Below are positions 1 to 7,685 of a stretch of DNA of 64,000 nt, one piece after another. Position numbers and translations under genes: made by a program. The stretch comes from Aeromicrobium erythreum (GTDB taxonomy: Bacteria; Actinomycetota; Actinomycetes; Propionibacteriales; Nocardioidaceae). Every line of letters begins with the position of its first letter. The first letter of the stretch is position 1. Where the stretch lies: contig NZ_CP011502.1 of the NCBI RefSeq assembly GCF_001509405.1, positions 3,100,001 to 3,164,000 on the forward strand, read 5' to 3'. Under the pieces are notes generated by a model, which did no database searches, was not told the DNA's origin, and saw only the letters and a list, made by a program, of their open reading frames with translations.

Positions 1-412
1 CCGACGTGTAGGCGGTGACGAACGCGGCCGACCGGCCGGCCACCACGAGGTCGCCGCCGAGCACGAGCGACAGACCGGCGCCCGCCGCCGCACCCTGCAC
101 CCCGACGACGACCGGCTTCTCGAGCCCGTCGAGCAGCCGGACGCCGACGTGCAAGGCATCGGCGAGCTCCTGCAGGAACGCCGAGCGGTCGGGCGCCGCG
201 TCCATCGCCCCGAGGTCGCCGCCGGCGCAGAACATCCGACCCCGACCCGTGAGCAGCACCACCCGCACGGCGTCGTCGTCGCGCACCTGCGTGAGCACGT
301 CGGCGAACGCGGCCGTGTAGGGCAGGTCGATCGTGTTGGAGGCTTCCGGACGGTTCAGCTCGACGTGGGCGACGCCGTCGTCGACCGTGAGCAGGACGGG
401 GGCGTCAGTCAT
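1..412 (-). CDS. enoyl-CoA hydratase/isomerase (crotonase), 3' end beyond window
   Basis: The reading frame starts at an ATG at 412 and runs off the left edge, so only the first 137 residues are present. It begins MTDAPVLLTVDDGVAHVELN, a typical crotonase start. FCAGGDLGAM (about residues 61-70) and GAAAGAGLSLVLGGDLVVA (about 108-126) carry the two backbone-NH oxyanion regions that stabilise the CoA-thioester enolate. Known role of the family: hydration or isomerisation of enoyl-CoA in beta-oxidation. It lies 33 bases after the SDR gene on the same strand, as the third gene of an acyl-CoA oxidation operon. The exact substrate cannot be told, and the catalytic glutamates lie beyond the part seen. 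Confidence 0.9.
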   Translation of the reverse strand, partial: MTDAPVLLTVDDGVAHVELNRPEASNTIDLPYTAAFADVLTQVRDDDAVRVVLLTGRGRMFCAGGDLGAMDAAPDRSAFLQELADALHVGVRLLDGLEKPVVVGVQGAAAGAGLSLVLGGDLVVAGRSAAFVTAYTS

Positions 413-445
413 GGGCCCAGTGTCCCGGTGCGTCCGCCACCTCGC

Positions 446-1207
446 TCATCGCGGGGCCATGCGCAGCGAGCCGTCCATGCGGATGGTCTCGCCGTTGAGG
501 TAGTCGTGCTCGACGATCATCCGGACGAGCTGCGCGTACTCGTCGGGACGGCCCAGGCGCTGCGGGAACGGCACGCCCTTCGCGAGCGCGGCGCGGATCT
601 CCTCGCCGACCGTGGCGAGCATCGGCGTGTCGATGATGCCCGGCGCGATCGTGTTCACGCGGATGCCGTACTGCGCGAGGTCGCGGGCCGTGGGCAGGGT
701 CATGCCGACGACGCCGCCCTTGCTCGCCGAGTACGCGGCCTGGCCGATCTGGCCGTCGAACGCCGCGATCGACGCGGTGTTGACGACGACGCCGCGCTGG
801 CCGTGCTCGAGCGGCTCCGTGGCGGCCATCGCCTCGGCCGCGACCGCGAGCACGGTGAAGGTGCCCACGAGGTTGACGTTGACGATGCGCGCGAAGAGGC
901 CGAGGTCGTGGATGCCCTGGCCGCCCTTGCCGAGCACGCGACCGGCGGTGCCGATGCCGGCGCAGCTGACCGCGACGCGCAGCGGTGCCTGCTCCGAGGC
1001 GGCCGCGACGGCGTTGCGCACCTGCGCCTCGTCGGTCACGTCGGCCTCGACGTACGTGACGCCCTCGACGTCGGGCGCCTTCTCGATGGACTGCGCCAGG
1101 TCGACCGCCACGACGGCCGCGCCGGCGGCGGCCAGCGCGGCAGCGGTCGCGGCGCCGAGTCCCGACGCACCACCCGTGACGACGGCGGAGGTTCCGGTGA
1201 GCTGCAT
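446..1207 (-). CDS. SDR-family 3-hydroxyacyl-CoA dehydrogenase-like oxidoreductase
   Basis: A 253-residue short-chain dehydrogenase. The NAD-binding TGGASGLG is at residues 11-18, and the catalytic Ser146, Tyr159 and Lys163 (YSASK) are all present. Asp37 at the end of beta-strand 2 (VVAVDLA) suggests NAD rather than NADP. The length and the C-terminal ending (YLNGETIRMDGSLRMAPR) match the type-2 3-hydroxyacyl-CoA dehydrogenase (HSD17B10-like) branch. Position between acyl-CoA dehydrogenase and enoyl-CoA hydratase genes supports the third step of beta-oxidation, oxidising 3-hydroxyacyl-CoA to 3-ketoacyl-CoA. It starts 13 bases after the dehydrogenase stop, so the two are probably co-transcribed. 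A general alcohol dehydrogenase role cannot be excluded. Confidence 0.88.
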   Translation of the reverse strand: MQLTGTSAVVTGGASGLGAATAAALAAAGAAVVAVDLAQSIEKAPDVEGVTYVEADVTDEAQVRNAVAAASEQAPLRVAVSCAGIGTAGRVLGKGGQGIHDLGLFARIVNVNLVGTFTVLAVAAEAMAATEPLEHGQRGVVVNTASIAAFDGQIGQAAYSASKGGVVGMTLPTARDLAQYGIRVNTIAPGIIDTPMLATVGEEIRAALAKGVPFPQRLGRPDEYAQLVRMIVEHDYLNGETIRMDGSLRMAPR

Positions 1208-1220
1208 GGGTTCCTTCTTC

Positions 1221-2360
1221 CTACTTCAGGTGCCGGCTGATGACGAGCCGCTGGATCTGGTTGGTGCCCTCGAAGATCTGCATGACCTTGGTCTCGCGCA
1301 TGTAGCGCTCGACCGGGAAGTCCTTGGTGTAGCCGGCGCCGCCGAGCACCTGCACCGCGTCGGTGGTCACCTTCATGGCGTTGTCGGTGGCGACGAGCTT
1401 GGCGACCGACGCGGCCCGCCCGTACGGACGTCCGGCGTCCTTCAGCCGGGCGGCGTGCAGGTAGGTGGCACGCGCGGAGTCGACGGCCGCGGCCATGTCG
1501 GCCAGCAGGAAGCCGAGCCCCTGGTGGTCGATGATCGCCCGGCCGAACGCCTCACGCTCCTGGGCGTACGCGACGGCGGCGTCGAGGGCGCCCTGCGCGA
1601 CGCCGACCGCCACCGCGGCGATGCCGAGCCGTCCGGCGTCGAGGCCGGCGAGTGCGATGGCCAGGCCCTGACCCTCGGCGCCGAGCCGTCGCTCCGCGGG
1701 CACCCGGACGCCGTCGAACAGCATCGTGGCCGTCGTGGAGGACATGAGCCCCATCTTCTGCTCGGGCACGTCGGCCGTGAGGCCTTCGGCGTCGGCCGGG
1801 ACGAGGAAGCAGGAGATGCCCCGCCCCTTCTCGTCGGACGTGCGGGCCATGACCTTGTAGAAGTCGGCCTGCCCGCCGTGGGTGGTCCAGGCCTTCGCGC
1901 CGGTGATGACGTAGTCGTCGCCCTGGCGGACCGCCTTGGTCCGCATCGCGGCCGGGTCGGAGCCGGCGTGCGCCTCGGAGAGGCAGTAGGCACCCAGCAG
2001 GTCACCCCCGAGCAGGTCGGGCAGCCAGCGCTGCCTCTGCTCGTCGGTGCCGGCCTCGGCGAGCCCGAAGCAGGAGAGCGCGTGGACGCTCACCCCGACG
2101 CCGACGGCCGCCCAGGCCGAGGCGATCTCCTCGACGACCTGCAGGTAGACCTCGTACGGCTGGCCTCCGCCGCCGAGCTCCTCGGGGTAGGGCAGGCCCA
2201 GCAGGCCGGCACGGCCCAGCATCGCGAAGACGTCGCGCGGGAACGTGGCGGTGCGCTCGGCCTCGTCGACGCGAGGGCGCAGCTTGTCGTCGACGAGCTC
2301 GCGCGTGAGGGCGATGAGGTCGGCCGACTCGGGGGTCGGCATCAGACGATCGGCGGGCAT
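1221..2360 (-). CDS. acyl-CoA dehydrogenase
   Basis: A 379-residue FAD enzyme from the ATG at 2360; an internal ATG at 2342 would give 373 residues. It carries family signatures in order: GLLGLPYPEELGGGG near residue 50, AYCLSEAHAGSDPAAMRTKA in the middle domain that binds FAD and acyl-CoA, and IFEGTNQIQRLVISRHLK at the C terminus. The Glu of FEGTNQIQR (about residue 364) is the usual catalytic base. It forms the alpha,beta double bond of acyl-CoA and passes electrons to ETF. It is the first gene of the operon with the SDR and crotonase genes. An imperfect GTACCA/TGGTAC inverted pair lies upstream at 2398-2433, possibly regulatory. Chain-length preference is unknown. Confidence 0.92.
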   Translation of the reverse strand: MPADRLMPTPESADLIALTRELVDDKLRPRVDEAERTATFPRDVFAMLGRAGLLGLPYPEELGGGGQPYEVYLQVVEEIASAWAAVGVGVSVHALSCFGLAEAGTDEQRQRWLPDLLGGDLLGAYCLSEAHAGSDPAAMRTKAVRQGDDYVITGAKAWTTHGGQADFYKVMARTSDEKGRGISCFLVPADAEGLTADVPEQKMGLMSSTTATMLFDGVRVPAERRLGAEGQGLAIALAGLDAGRLGIAAVAVGVAQGALDAAVAYAQEREAFGRAIIDHQGLGFLLADMAAAVDSARATYLHAARLKDAGRPYGRAASVAKLVATDNAMKVTTDAVQVLGGAGYTKDFPVERYMRETKVMQIFEGTNQIQRLVISRHLK

Positions 2361-2486
2361 GGCGGCCTTTCCGGCGACGGGGGACGACGCGGTCAGCGTA
2401 CCAGGGCGGATACTGTCGCTCCCACTTTGGTACTGCGTCGGCGTCTTCGCCGAAGTCGACCAGCAGGCGGCGGGAACCTTGGCAGG

Positions 2487-3461
2487 ATGGATGCCATGGA
2501 GCCGCTCTCCCCCGCCACGGGGACCGACACCTTCAGCGCCGTCGCGAACCGCGTCGTGGAGTACCTGAGGCGCAGCACGCCGATCAGCGACTGGTCGGTC
2601 AACCGACGGATCGAGGGCGAGCAGGTCTTCCTGCACACCACGAACGGCACGCTCGTGCGGGTCGGCGACCGCCGGCCGTGGGACCAGTCCTACTGCCACC
2701 GGGCCTTCGACCTCGGGGCCGACGCGATCGTCGACGACGTGACCACGCACCCGCAGTACAGCGACCTGCGCATCGGGGCCACCCGCAGCTACGCCGGCGT
2801 GCCGATCCGCGACCCGGAGGGCGAGATGTTCGGCATGCTCTGCGGCCTGGGCGTCGACCCGCTCGACGGGGCCGACGTCGACGCCGAGCTGCTCGCCGTG
2901 CTGGGCGACCTGCTCGGTGCCCACCTCTCGCTCGCCCGCCGGGCCGAGAGCGACGACCGCGAGCGGCGCACCGCGGAGGCCCTGGCCCAGACCGACGCGC
3001 TCACGGGCCTCGTCAATCGCCGTGGCTGGGACTCCGTGCTCGCCGACGCCGCGGTCCGCGCGAGCGCGTACGGCGACCTCGCCGCGGTGGTGCTGTGCGA
3101 CCTCGACGGTCTGAAGGACGTGAACGACCGCCACGGCCACGCCGCCGGCGACACCCTCCTGCAGCGCACCGCGCACGCGCTGACCCGTGCCCGCGGCGCG
3201 CACGACACCCTCGCGCGGTACGGCGGCGACGAGTTCGTCGTCCTGGTGGAGGACGTCTCGCCGAGGCTGCTCAGCCGGACGCTGCAGCGCTACCGCGACG
3301 CGCTGGAGCACGAGGGCGTGGAGGCCTCCTTCGGGTGGTCGCTCGTCTTCCCCGGCGACGAGCCGGTCGACCTGGCGTTCCAACGCGCCGACCGGTCGAT
3401 GTACGAGGACAAGCGGGCCCGCCGCGCCGCACGACGCGAGCCCGACACCGCCGCCGGGTAG
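2487..3461 (+). CDS. GAF-GGDEF diguanylate cyclase
   Basis: A 324-residue soluble protein. The N-terminal part (about 20-165) has the layout of a GAF sensor domain (SYCHRAFDLGADAIVDDVTT, YAGVPIRDPEGEMFGMLCGL). The C-terminal GGDEF domain begins at TDALTGLVNRRGW and has the intact catalytic signature GGDEF at residues 246-250 preceded by RY. It should make cyclic di-GMP from two GTP in response to a ligand or redox cue bound by the GAF domain. No RxxD inhibitory site is obvious five residues before GGDEF. The start is ATG 2487; ATG 2496 is an alternative. The first gene of a plus-strand run, it is followed 9 bases later by the YhhN-like gene. Confidence 0.9.
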   Translation: MDAMEPLSPATGTDTFSAVANRVVEYLRRSTPISDWSVNRRIEGEQVFLHTTNGTLVRVGDRRPWDQSYCHRAFDLGADAIVDDVTTHPQYSDLRIGATRSYAGVPIRDPEGEMFGMLCGLGVDPLDGADVDAELLAVLGDLLGAHLSLARRAESDDRERRTAEALAQTDALTGLVNRRGWDSVLADAAVRASAYGDLAAVVLCDLDGLKDVNDRHGHAAGDTLLQRTAHALTRARGAHDTLARYGGDEFVVLVEDVSPRLLSRTLQRYRDALEHEGVEASFGWSLVFPGDEPVDLAFQRADRSMYEDKRARRAARREPDTAAG

Positions 3462-3470
3462 CCTGCGCCG

Positions 3471-4172
3471 ATGGACGAGCGGCACAGCGGCGGGTGGCGA
3501 GGGATCCCGTTCCTGGTCGCGTTCGTCGCCGTGCTGTCGGTGCACCTGGTGCTCCTCGCGGCCGACGCGACCCCGTGGGACAGCGTCACGAAGTGCCTGC
3601 TGGCACCCGTGCTCGTGGCGTGGGTGGTCGCCGAGCGGGGTCCGGGGCTGCTCGTGGCCGCGCTCGTGCTGTGCCTCGGCGGCGACCTCCTGCTCGAGGT
3701 CGACGGGCTGTTCGTCGCCGGCATGGCCTCGTTCGCGGCGGCCCACGTCTGCCTCGTCACGCTGTTCGTGCGCGCCGGTGCGGTGCGGGAGCGACGCCCC
3801 CACCCGCTCCTGGTGGCGACGTACCTCCTCGCCGGCGTCGCCCGCGTCGCGTGGGCGTGGGGCGGCCTCGCAGCCGACCTGCGTCCGGTCGTGCCGGTCT
3901 ACGCCGTGCTGCTGCTCGCGACCGCCGTCACGTCGTCGTGCGTCGACGTGCTGGCGGGCGTCGGCGGAGCCCTCTTCCTCGTCTCCGACGGGCTGATCGC
4001 CCTGGGCGAGGCGGGCCGCGTCGACCCGGGGTCGGCCACGGTGTCGGTGGCCGTCATGATCCTCTACGGCGCGGCGATCGCGCTGCTGACGGCCGGCGCG
4101 CTGCGCGTGTCGGGCGACCTGTCGACGCGCGGCCCCGTCCTCCGGCAGCCCAGCGGCGAACCCCTGACGTGA
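3471..4172 (+). CDS. YhhN/TMEM86-family membrane protein (lysoplasmalogenase-like)
   Basis: A 233-residue integral membrane protein with about seven or eight hydrophobic segments. The early SVTKCLLAPVL, then CLGGDLLLEV...FVAGMASFAAAHVCLV and the late LVSDGLIALGEAG match the conserved Lys, Gly-Asp and Ser-Asp positions of the YhhN family. Characterised members (human TMEM86B) hydrolyse the vinyl-ether bond of lysoplasmalogens; bacterial members are often annotated lysoplasmalogenase without direct proof. Its stop overlaps the GTG start of the acyltransferase gene, so it is translationally coupled to a lipid enzyme, which fits membrane-lipid metabolism. Confidence 0.8.
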   Translation: MDERHSGGWRGIPFLVAFVAVLSVHLVLLAADATPWDSVTKCLLAPVLVAWVVAERGPGLLVAALVLCLGGDLLLEVDGLFVAGMASFAAAHVCLVTLFVRAGAVRERRPHPLLVATYLLAGVARVAWAWGGLAADLRPVVPVYAVLLLATAVTSSCVDVLAGVGGALFLVSDGLIALGEAGRVDPGSATVSVAVMILYGAAIALLTAGALRVSGDLSTRGPVLRQPSGEPLT

Positions 4173-4981
4173 GACCCGACCCGACCCGGCCCGCACGGGC
4201 GACCCGCCGCTCCGACCGGACCTATCGCTGGGTGAACCGCGCCGGCGCTCTGCTGCTGCGCGCGTGGGGCGTGCGACTGCGGGCTCGTGGGCTCGAGCAC
4301 CTGCCGCGCGACGGTGCCGCGGTGCTGGCCGCCAACCACACCGGCTACCTCGACTTCGTGCTGCTGGAGTGGGCAGCGCGCCAGCGGGGACGACTCGTGC
4401 GCTTCATGAGCAAGGCCTCGGTCTTCGACGCCCCCGTCGTCGGCCGGCTCATGCGCGCGATGGGGCACGTGCGGGTCGAGCGCTGGACGGGCGCGAGCGC
4501 CTACCGCCACGCCCGGCGCCTCGTGACGTCGGGCGAGGTCGTGGGCGTCTTCCCCGAGGCCACCATCTCGCGCTCCTTCCGCGTGAAGCGGCTGAAGCCG
4601 GGGGCCGCAGCACTCGCCCTGCACGCCACCCGGACGACCGGGGTCGTCGTCCCCCTCGTGCCCTGCGTCGTGTGGGGCGGGCACCGGCTGCTCACGGTCG
4701 ACGGACGTCGCACGCTGCGCCGCGGGGTGGCGGTCGACGTCGTGGTCGGCGAACCGCTCTTGCCGCGCGAGGACGAGTCGGTGGCGGAGCTGACGGCGCG
4801 GCTGAGGGAGGCCCTGGTGCGGCTGCTCGACGACGCGGTCGGGCACTACCCGCAGCAGCCGAGGTCCGACGCCGACCGGTGGTGGGTCCACGCCGACCGC
4901 GGCGGCACCGCCCCCGACGTGGCCACCGGAGCCGCGCTCGACCGCGCGGCACTGCAGCGCGCGGGCGCTCCGTCGGACTGA
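4169..4981 (+). CDS. 1-acyl-sn-glycerol-3-phosphate acyltransferase (PlsC-like)
   Basis: A 270-residue protein starting at GTG 4169, which overlaps the preceding stop by four bases. NHTGYLD (about residues 55-61) is the NHxxxxD catalytic motif of the glycerolipid acyltransferases and FPEATIS (about 127-133) is a variant of the FPEGTRS substrate-binding block. It should add a fatty acyl chain to lysophosphatidate or a related acceptor at the inner face of the membrane. The C-terminal 40 residues (RSDADRWWVHADRGG onward) are a typical actinobacterial extension. Coupling with the YhhN-like gene suggests a small phospholipid-remodelling operon. Acceptor specificity is not shown by the sequence. 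Confidence 0.88.
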   Translation: MRPDPTRPARATRRSDRTYRWVNRAGALLLRAWGVRLRARGLEHLPRDGAAVLAANHTGYLDFVLLEWAARQRGRLVRFMSKASVFDAPVVGRLMRAMGHVRVERWTGASAYRHARRLVTSGEVVGVFPEATISRSFRVKRLKPGAAALALHATRTTGVVVPLVPCVVWGGHRLLTVDGRRTLRRGVAVDVVVGEPLLPREDESVAELTARLREALVRLLDDAVGHYPQQPRSDADRWWVHADRGGTAPDVATGAALDRAALQRAGAPSD

Positions 4982-5052
4982 GACGGCGACCGTCCAGCGT
5001 GTCCTGGGGACGAGCGGGCGCAGAAGCCCCTCTCGTGCGCGACGATGTGCTC

Positions 5053-5919
5053 ATGGCCTTCTCCGAGACCACTGCCGTCGCGGTCGGCGACCTCACGTTC
5101 GACGTCCGGCACGCCGGACCGGACGACGGGACGCCGGTCGTGCTGCTGCACGGGTTCCCGACCACCTCGCTCTCGTGGTCGCCCGTGGTGCCCGCGCTCG
5201 CCGACGCCGGCCTGCGCGTCGTCGCCCCCGACCAGCGGGGCTACTCCCCCGGCGCCCGACCGGCCGACGTCGCCGCCTACGCCACCGACCGCCTGGCGCA
5301 GGACGTCGTGAGCCTCGCCGACGCGCTCGGGCTCGACCGCTTCCACCTGGTCGGGCACGACTGGGGCGCGGCCGTCGCGTGGTACGTCGCCGCGCACCAC
5401 GGGCACCGGCTCGAGACCCTGACCACCTTCTCGGTGCCGCACCTGGCCGCCTACAACGCGGCGCTCGCCCACGACGCCGACGCCCGCGAGCGCGGCTCCT
5501 ACATCGGGCTGTTCCGACGGGAGGGGAAGGCCGAGGACCTCCTGCTCGCCGACGACGCCCGCCGGCTCCGCGCCATGTACCAGGGCGCCGTGCCCCAGCA
5601 CCTCGTCGACGCCTACGTCGCGCAGCTGCAGGAGCCGGGGGCGCTCACCGCGGCGCTCGGCTGGTACCGCGCCATGACCCCGGAGCTGGCGGGGTTGCCG
5701 TCGGTCGACGTGCCGACCACCTTCGTCTGGAGCGACGACGACCTCGCCATCGGTCGGGCCGGCGCCGACGCGTGCGGCGCGCACGTGAGCGCCGACTACC
5801 GCTACGAGGTGCTCGAGGGCGTCACGCACTGGATCCCGGAGCAGGCGCCCGACGCGGCCGCGGCGGCGATCCTGGACCGTGTCCGGGGCGTCGACCCCGA
5901 GGCCCCCCGGCCCATCTAG
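5053..5919 (+). CDS. alpha/beta hydrolase (epoxide hydrolase/haloalkane dehalogenase-like)
   Basis: A 288-residue alpha/beta hydrolase. LLHGFPTTSLSW is the oxyanion-hole HGFP motif, LVGHDWGAAVAW places the nucleophile Asp103 in the HDWG elbow, and GVTHWIPEQAP places the catalytic His259. An Asp nucleophile with HDWG is characteristic of the epoxide hydrolase/dehalogenase branch rather than esterases. Start is ATG 5053; a CTCATGG context with only a weak ribosome-binding site. Its last four bases overlap the stop of the convergent exonuclease gene. The physiological substrate is unknown. Confidence 0.88.
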   Translation: MAFSETTAVAVGDLTFDVRHAGPDDGTPVVLLHGFPTTSLSWSPVVPALADAGLRVVAPDQRGYSPGARPADVAAYATDRLAQDVVSLADALGLDRFHLVGHDWGAAVAWYVAAHHGHRLETLTTFSVPHLAAYNAALAHDADARERGSYIGLFRREGKAEDLLLADDARRLRAMYQGAVPQHLVDAYVAQLQEPGALTAALGWYRAMTPELAGLPSVDVPTTFVWSDDDLAIGRAGADACGAHVSADYRYEVLEGVTHWIPEQAPDAAAAAILDRVRGVDPEAPRPI

Positions 5920-6731
5920 CCGACGAGCGGCCAGCCGGCGGGGTCGTCGAGGTCGCGGCCGACCCGCCGCGCGTAGGCGTTCCAGTCCTCCGCGCGCTCG
6001 GCGTACCACCCGCGCTGGGCGTGCATGAGCTGCTCCAGGTCGAGCGTGCCGACGTCGGCGTGCCTGGCCGCCAGCTCGACCGCCACCTGTCGCGCGGCGA
6101 CCGCGTCGCACGTGGCGTCGTGGGCACCGTCGAGCGCGACCCCGTAGTAGGCGGCGACGTCGCCGAGGCGACGACGACCCAGCGCGCCACGCTCGATCCC
6201 CCAGTCGACGACGTACGGGTCGACGACGAGCAACCGCTCCCAGTCGGGCTCGGCGAGCCCGTGCCGGCGCGCCTCGGCGCGCAACATCGACAGGTCGTAG
6301 CAGGCGTTGAACACCACGAGACCCACCCGGCGCTCGGCGAGCGTCGCGAGCCAGTCGAGCACGACCGGCAGCGCCTCCGCCGACGTCGGGGCGTCCTGCA
6401 GCATCGCGTCCGTGATGCCGTGGACGGCGGCGGCTGCCTCGGGCACGGGGACGTCCGGCCGGACGAGGCCGGCGATCTCGAAGCCGGGCTCGTCGAGCAG
6501 CGCGAAGCTCACCACGCGGTCGTGCAGCGCGTCGGTGCCGGTGGTCTCGAGGTCGAGCGAGGCGAGCGGCAGCCGGTGCCACCCGTCGTGCCCGCCCCGT
6601 GCCGGCGGGCGGGGTGCGCAGGCGACGCACCACGTGCGCCAGGCGCCCGGCGTGCCGGTGAGCCGGCCGGCTCCCGCGAGCACGTGGAGGGTGCAGGCGG
6701 CGCAGAAGCCCTCGAACCGGTTGGTGCGCAC
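5916..6731 (-). CDS. DEDDh 3'-5' exonuclease with N-terminal Cys4 knuckle
   Basis: A 271-residue protein in two parts. The first 45 residues hold two CxxC pairs (Cys10/Cys13 and Cys35/Cys38), a likely zinc knuckle. From residue about 55 it is a DnaQ/polymerase III epsilon-like exonuclease: DLETTGTD (Asp60, Glu62) is the ExoI motif, HGITDAML and VFNACYDLSML the ExoII region, and DGAHDATCDAVAAR the ExoIII His/Asp block. Such enzymes trim 3' ends using two metal ions. A built-in Cys4 knuckle is unusual for the family and might bind DNA or a partner. It converges on the hydrolase gene with a 4-base overlap. Confidence 0.85.
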   Translation of the reverse strand: MRTNRFEGFCAACTLHVLAGAGRLTGTPGAWRTWCVACAPRPPARGGHDGWHRLPLASLDLETTGTDALHDRVVSFALLDEPGFEIAGLVRPDVPVPEAAAAVHGITDAMLQDAPTSAEALPVVLDWLATLAERRVGLVVFNACYDLSMLRAEARRHGLAEPDWERLLVVDPYVVDWGIERGALGRRRLGDVAAYYGVALDGAHDATCDAVAARQVAVELAARHADVGTLDLEQLMHAQRGWYAERAEDWNAYARRVGRDLDDPAGWPLVG

Positions 6732-6772
6732 GGCCCGACGCTAGGCGGCGGGACGGACAACTCCGGGGAGGC

Positions 6773-7678
6773 TCACCGGCCGTCGGGCTCCAGCGCGTCG
6801 ACCACGAACGCCCGGGCCGACGTCGCCCGAGGTGCCTGGCAGGTGAGCACGGCGGCCTCGCGCTGCACCGCGCGCACGTCGGCGACCACCCGTGGCGGGA
6901 GGATGCCGTCGCACGACAGGCGCACCCGCCAGCGGTCGCCGGCCAGCGCGGTCACCTCGACGCACTGCACGTCGCGCGGGCCCGCCGGACCCCACCGCTC
7001 GTGCACGGCGACCGCGGCCGCCTGCGCCACGGGCGGCATCGCGCTGCTGCCGCGCAGCGCCCAGGGAGTCACACGCCCCGCGAGGTGCTCGTCGATCACG
7101 TCGAGCGACGTGTCGTCGTCGAGCCCGCCGTAGTAGGTCGTGTCGGGCACCACCACGACGTTCGCCGCGAACCGGTCGCCACCCACGTGGCTGCACTCCC
7201 ACACCGCGTCGCCGAACCGCTCGGCGAGCGCGGCGGCCACCGGACGACCGCGCACGGCGCAGCAGGTGTCGTGGCGTCCGTGCGCGCACACCAGCACGGC
7301 CGGCTCGTCGGTCCAGCCGTCGTGGTCGGCGGGCTCGCGCAGCACGGGGCACGAGTCGAGCAGGTCCGCCGGCTCGGTCCAGGTGCCCCAGCGCAGCCGG
7401 CCGGCGGGGACGTCGACGACGGCCCACGCGCGGGGACCGTCGGCGTCGCTGCGGCGCCCCGGTCGGCGGATCAGGACGGTCCGACCGCCCGCCTCGCGGG
7501 TGGCCTCGACGAGCCGGGCCACGACGTCGGGGTCCAGCCCCTCGGACTCGAGCGCGTGGAACGGCCACGGGCCCTGGTGCTCGACGAGCAGCAGCCGCTG
7601 CACGTGCAGCGCCGTGCCCGGGAGGGGGTCGGCGCGCACGCGGGCGCGCGCGGCGCAGAGGTCGTCGAGGTCGGCCAC
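6773..7678 (-). CDS. sucrase/ferredoxin-like protein (thioredoxin-fold [2Fe-2S] protein)
   Basis: A 301-residue member of the Suc_Fer-like family (PF06999). The diagnostic block is CAHGRHDTCCAVRG (Cys131, Cys139, Cys140) followed by ECSHVGGDRFAANVV (Cys162, His164), which in family relatives binds a [2Fe-2S] cluster in a thioredoxin-like fold. It lies 7 bases downstream of the JmjC/cupin oxygenase gene on the same strand, so an electron-donor role toward that iron enzyme is a reasonable guess but not shown. The function of the family is poorly defined; the sucrase part of the name is historical. Confidence 0.85.
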   Translation of the reverse strand: MADLDDLCAARARVRADPLPGTALHVQRLLLVEHQGPWPFHALESEGLDPDVVARLVEATREAGGRTVLIRRPGRRSDADGPRAWAVVDVPAGRLRWGTWTEPADLLDSCPVLREPADHDGWTDEPAVLVCAHGRHDTCCAVRGRPVAAALAERFGDAVWECSHVGGDRFAANVVVVPDTTYYGGLDDDTSLDVIDEHLAGRVTPWALRGSSAMPPVAQAAAVAVHERWGPAGPRDVQCVEVTALAGDRWRVRLSCDGILPPRVVADVRAVQREAAVLTCQAPRATSARAFVVDALEPDGR

Positions 7679-7685
7679 GGGCGGC

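Noticed and set aside
2398-2433. GTACCA/TGGTAC pair as an operator of the acyl-CoA dehydrogenase gene
   Set aside because: Six-base arms 30 bases apart are weak evidence; kept only as a remark in the gene entry.
612-2486. Long open frame on the plus strand over the acyl-CoA operon
   Set aside because: It is a high-GC shadow of the minus-strand genes; the translation is Arg/Pro/Ala-rich without domain signatures.
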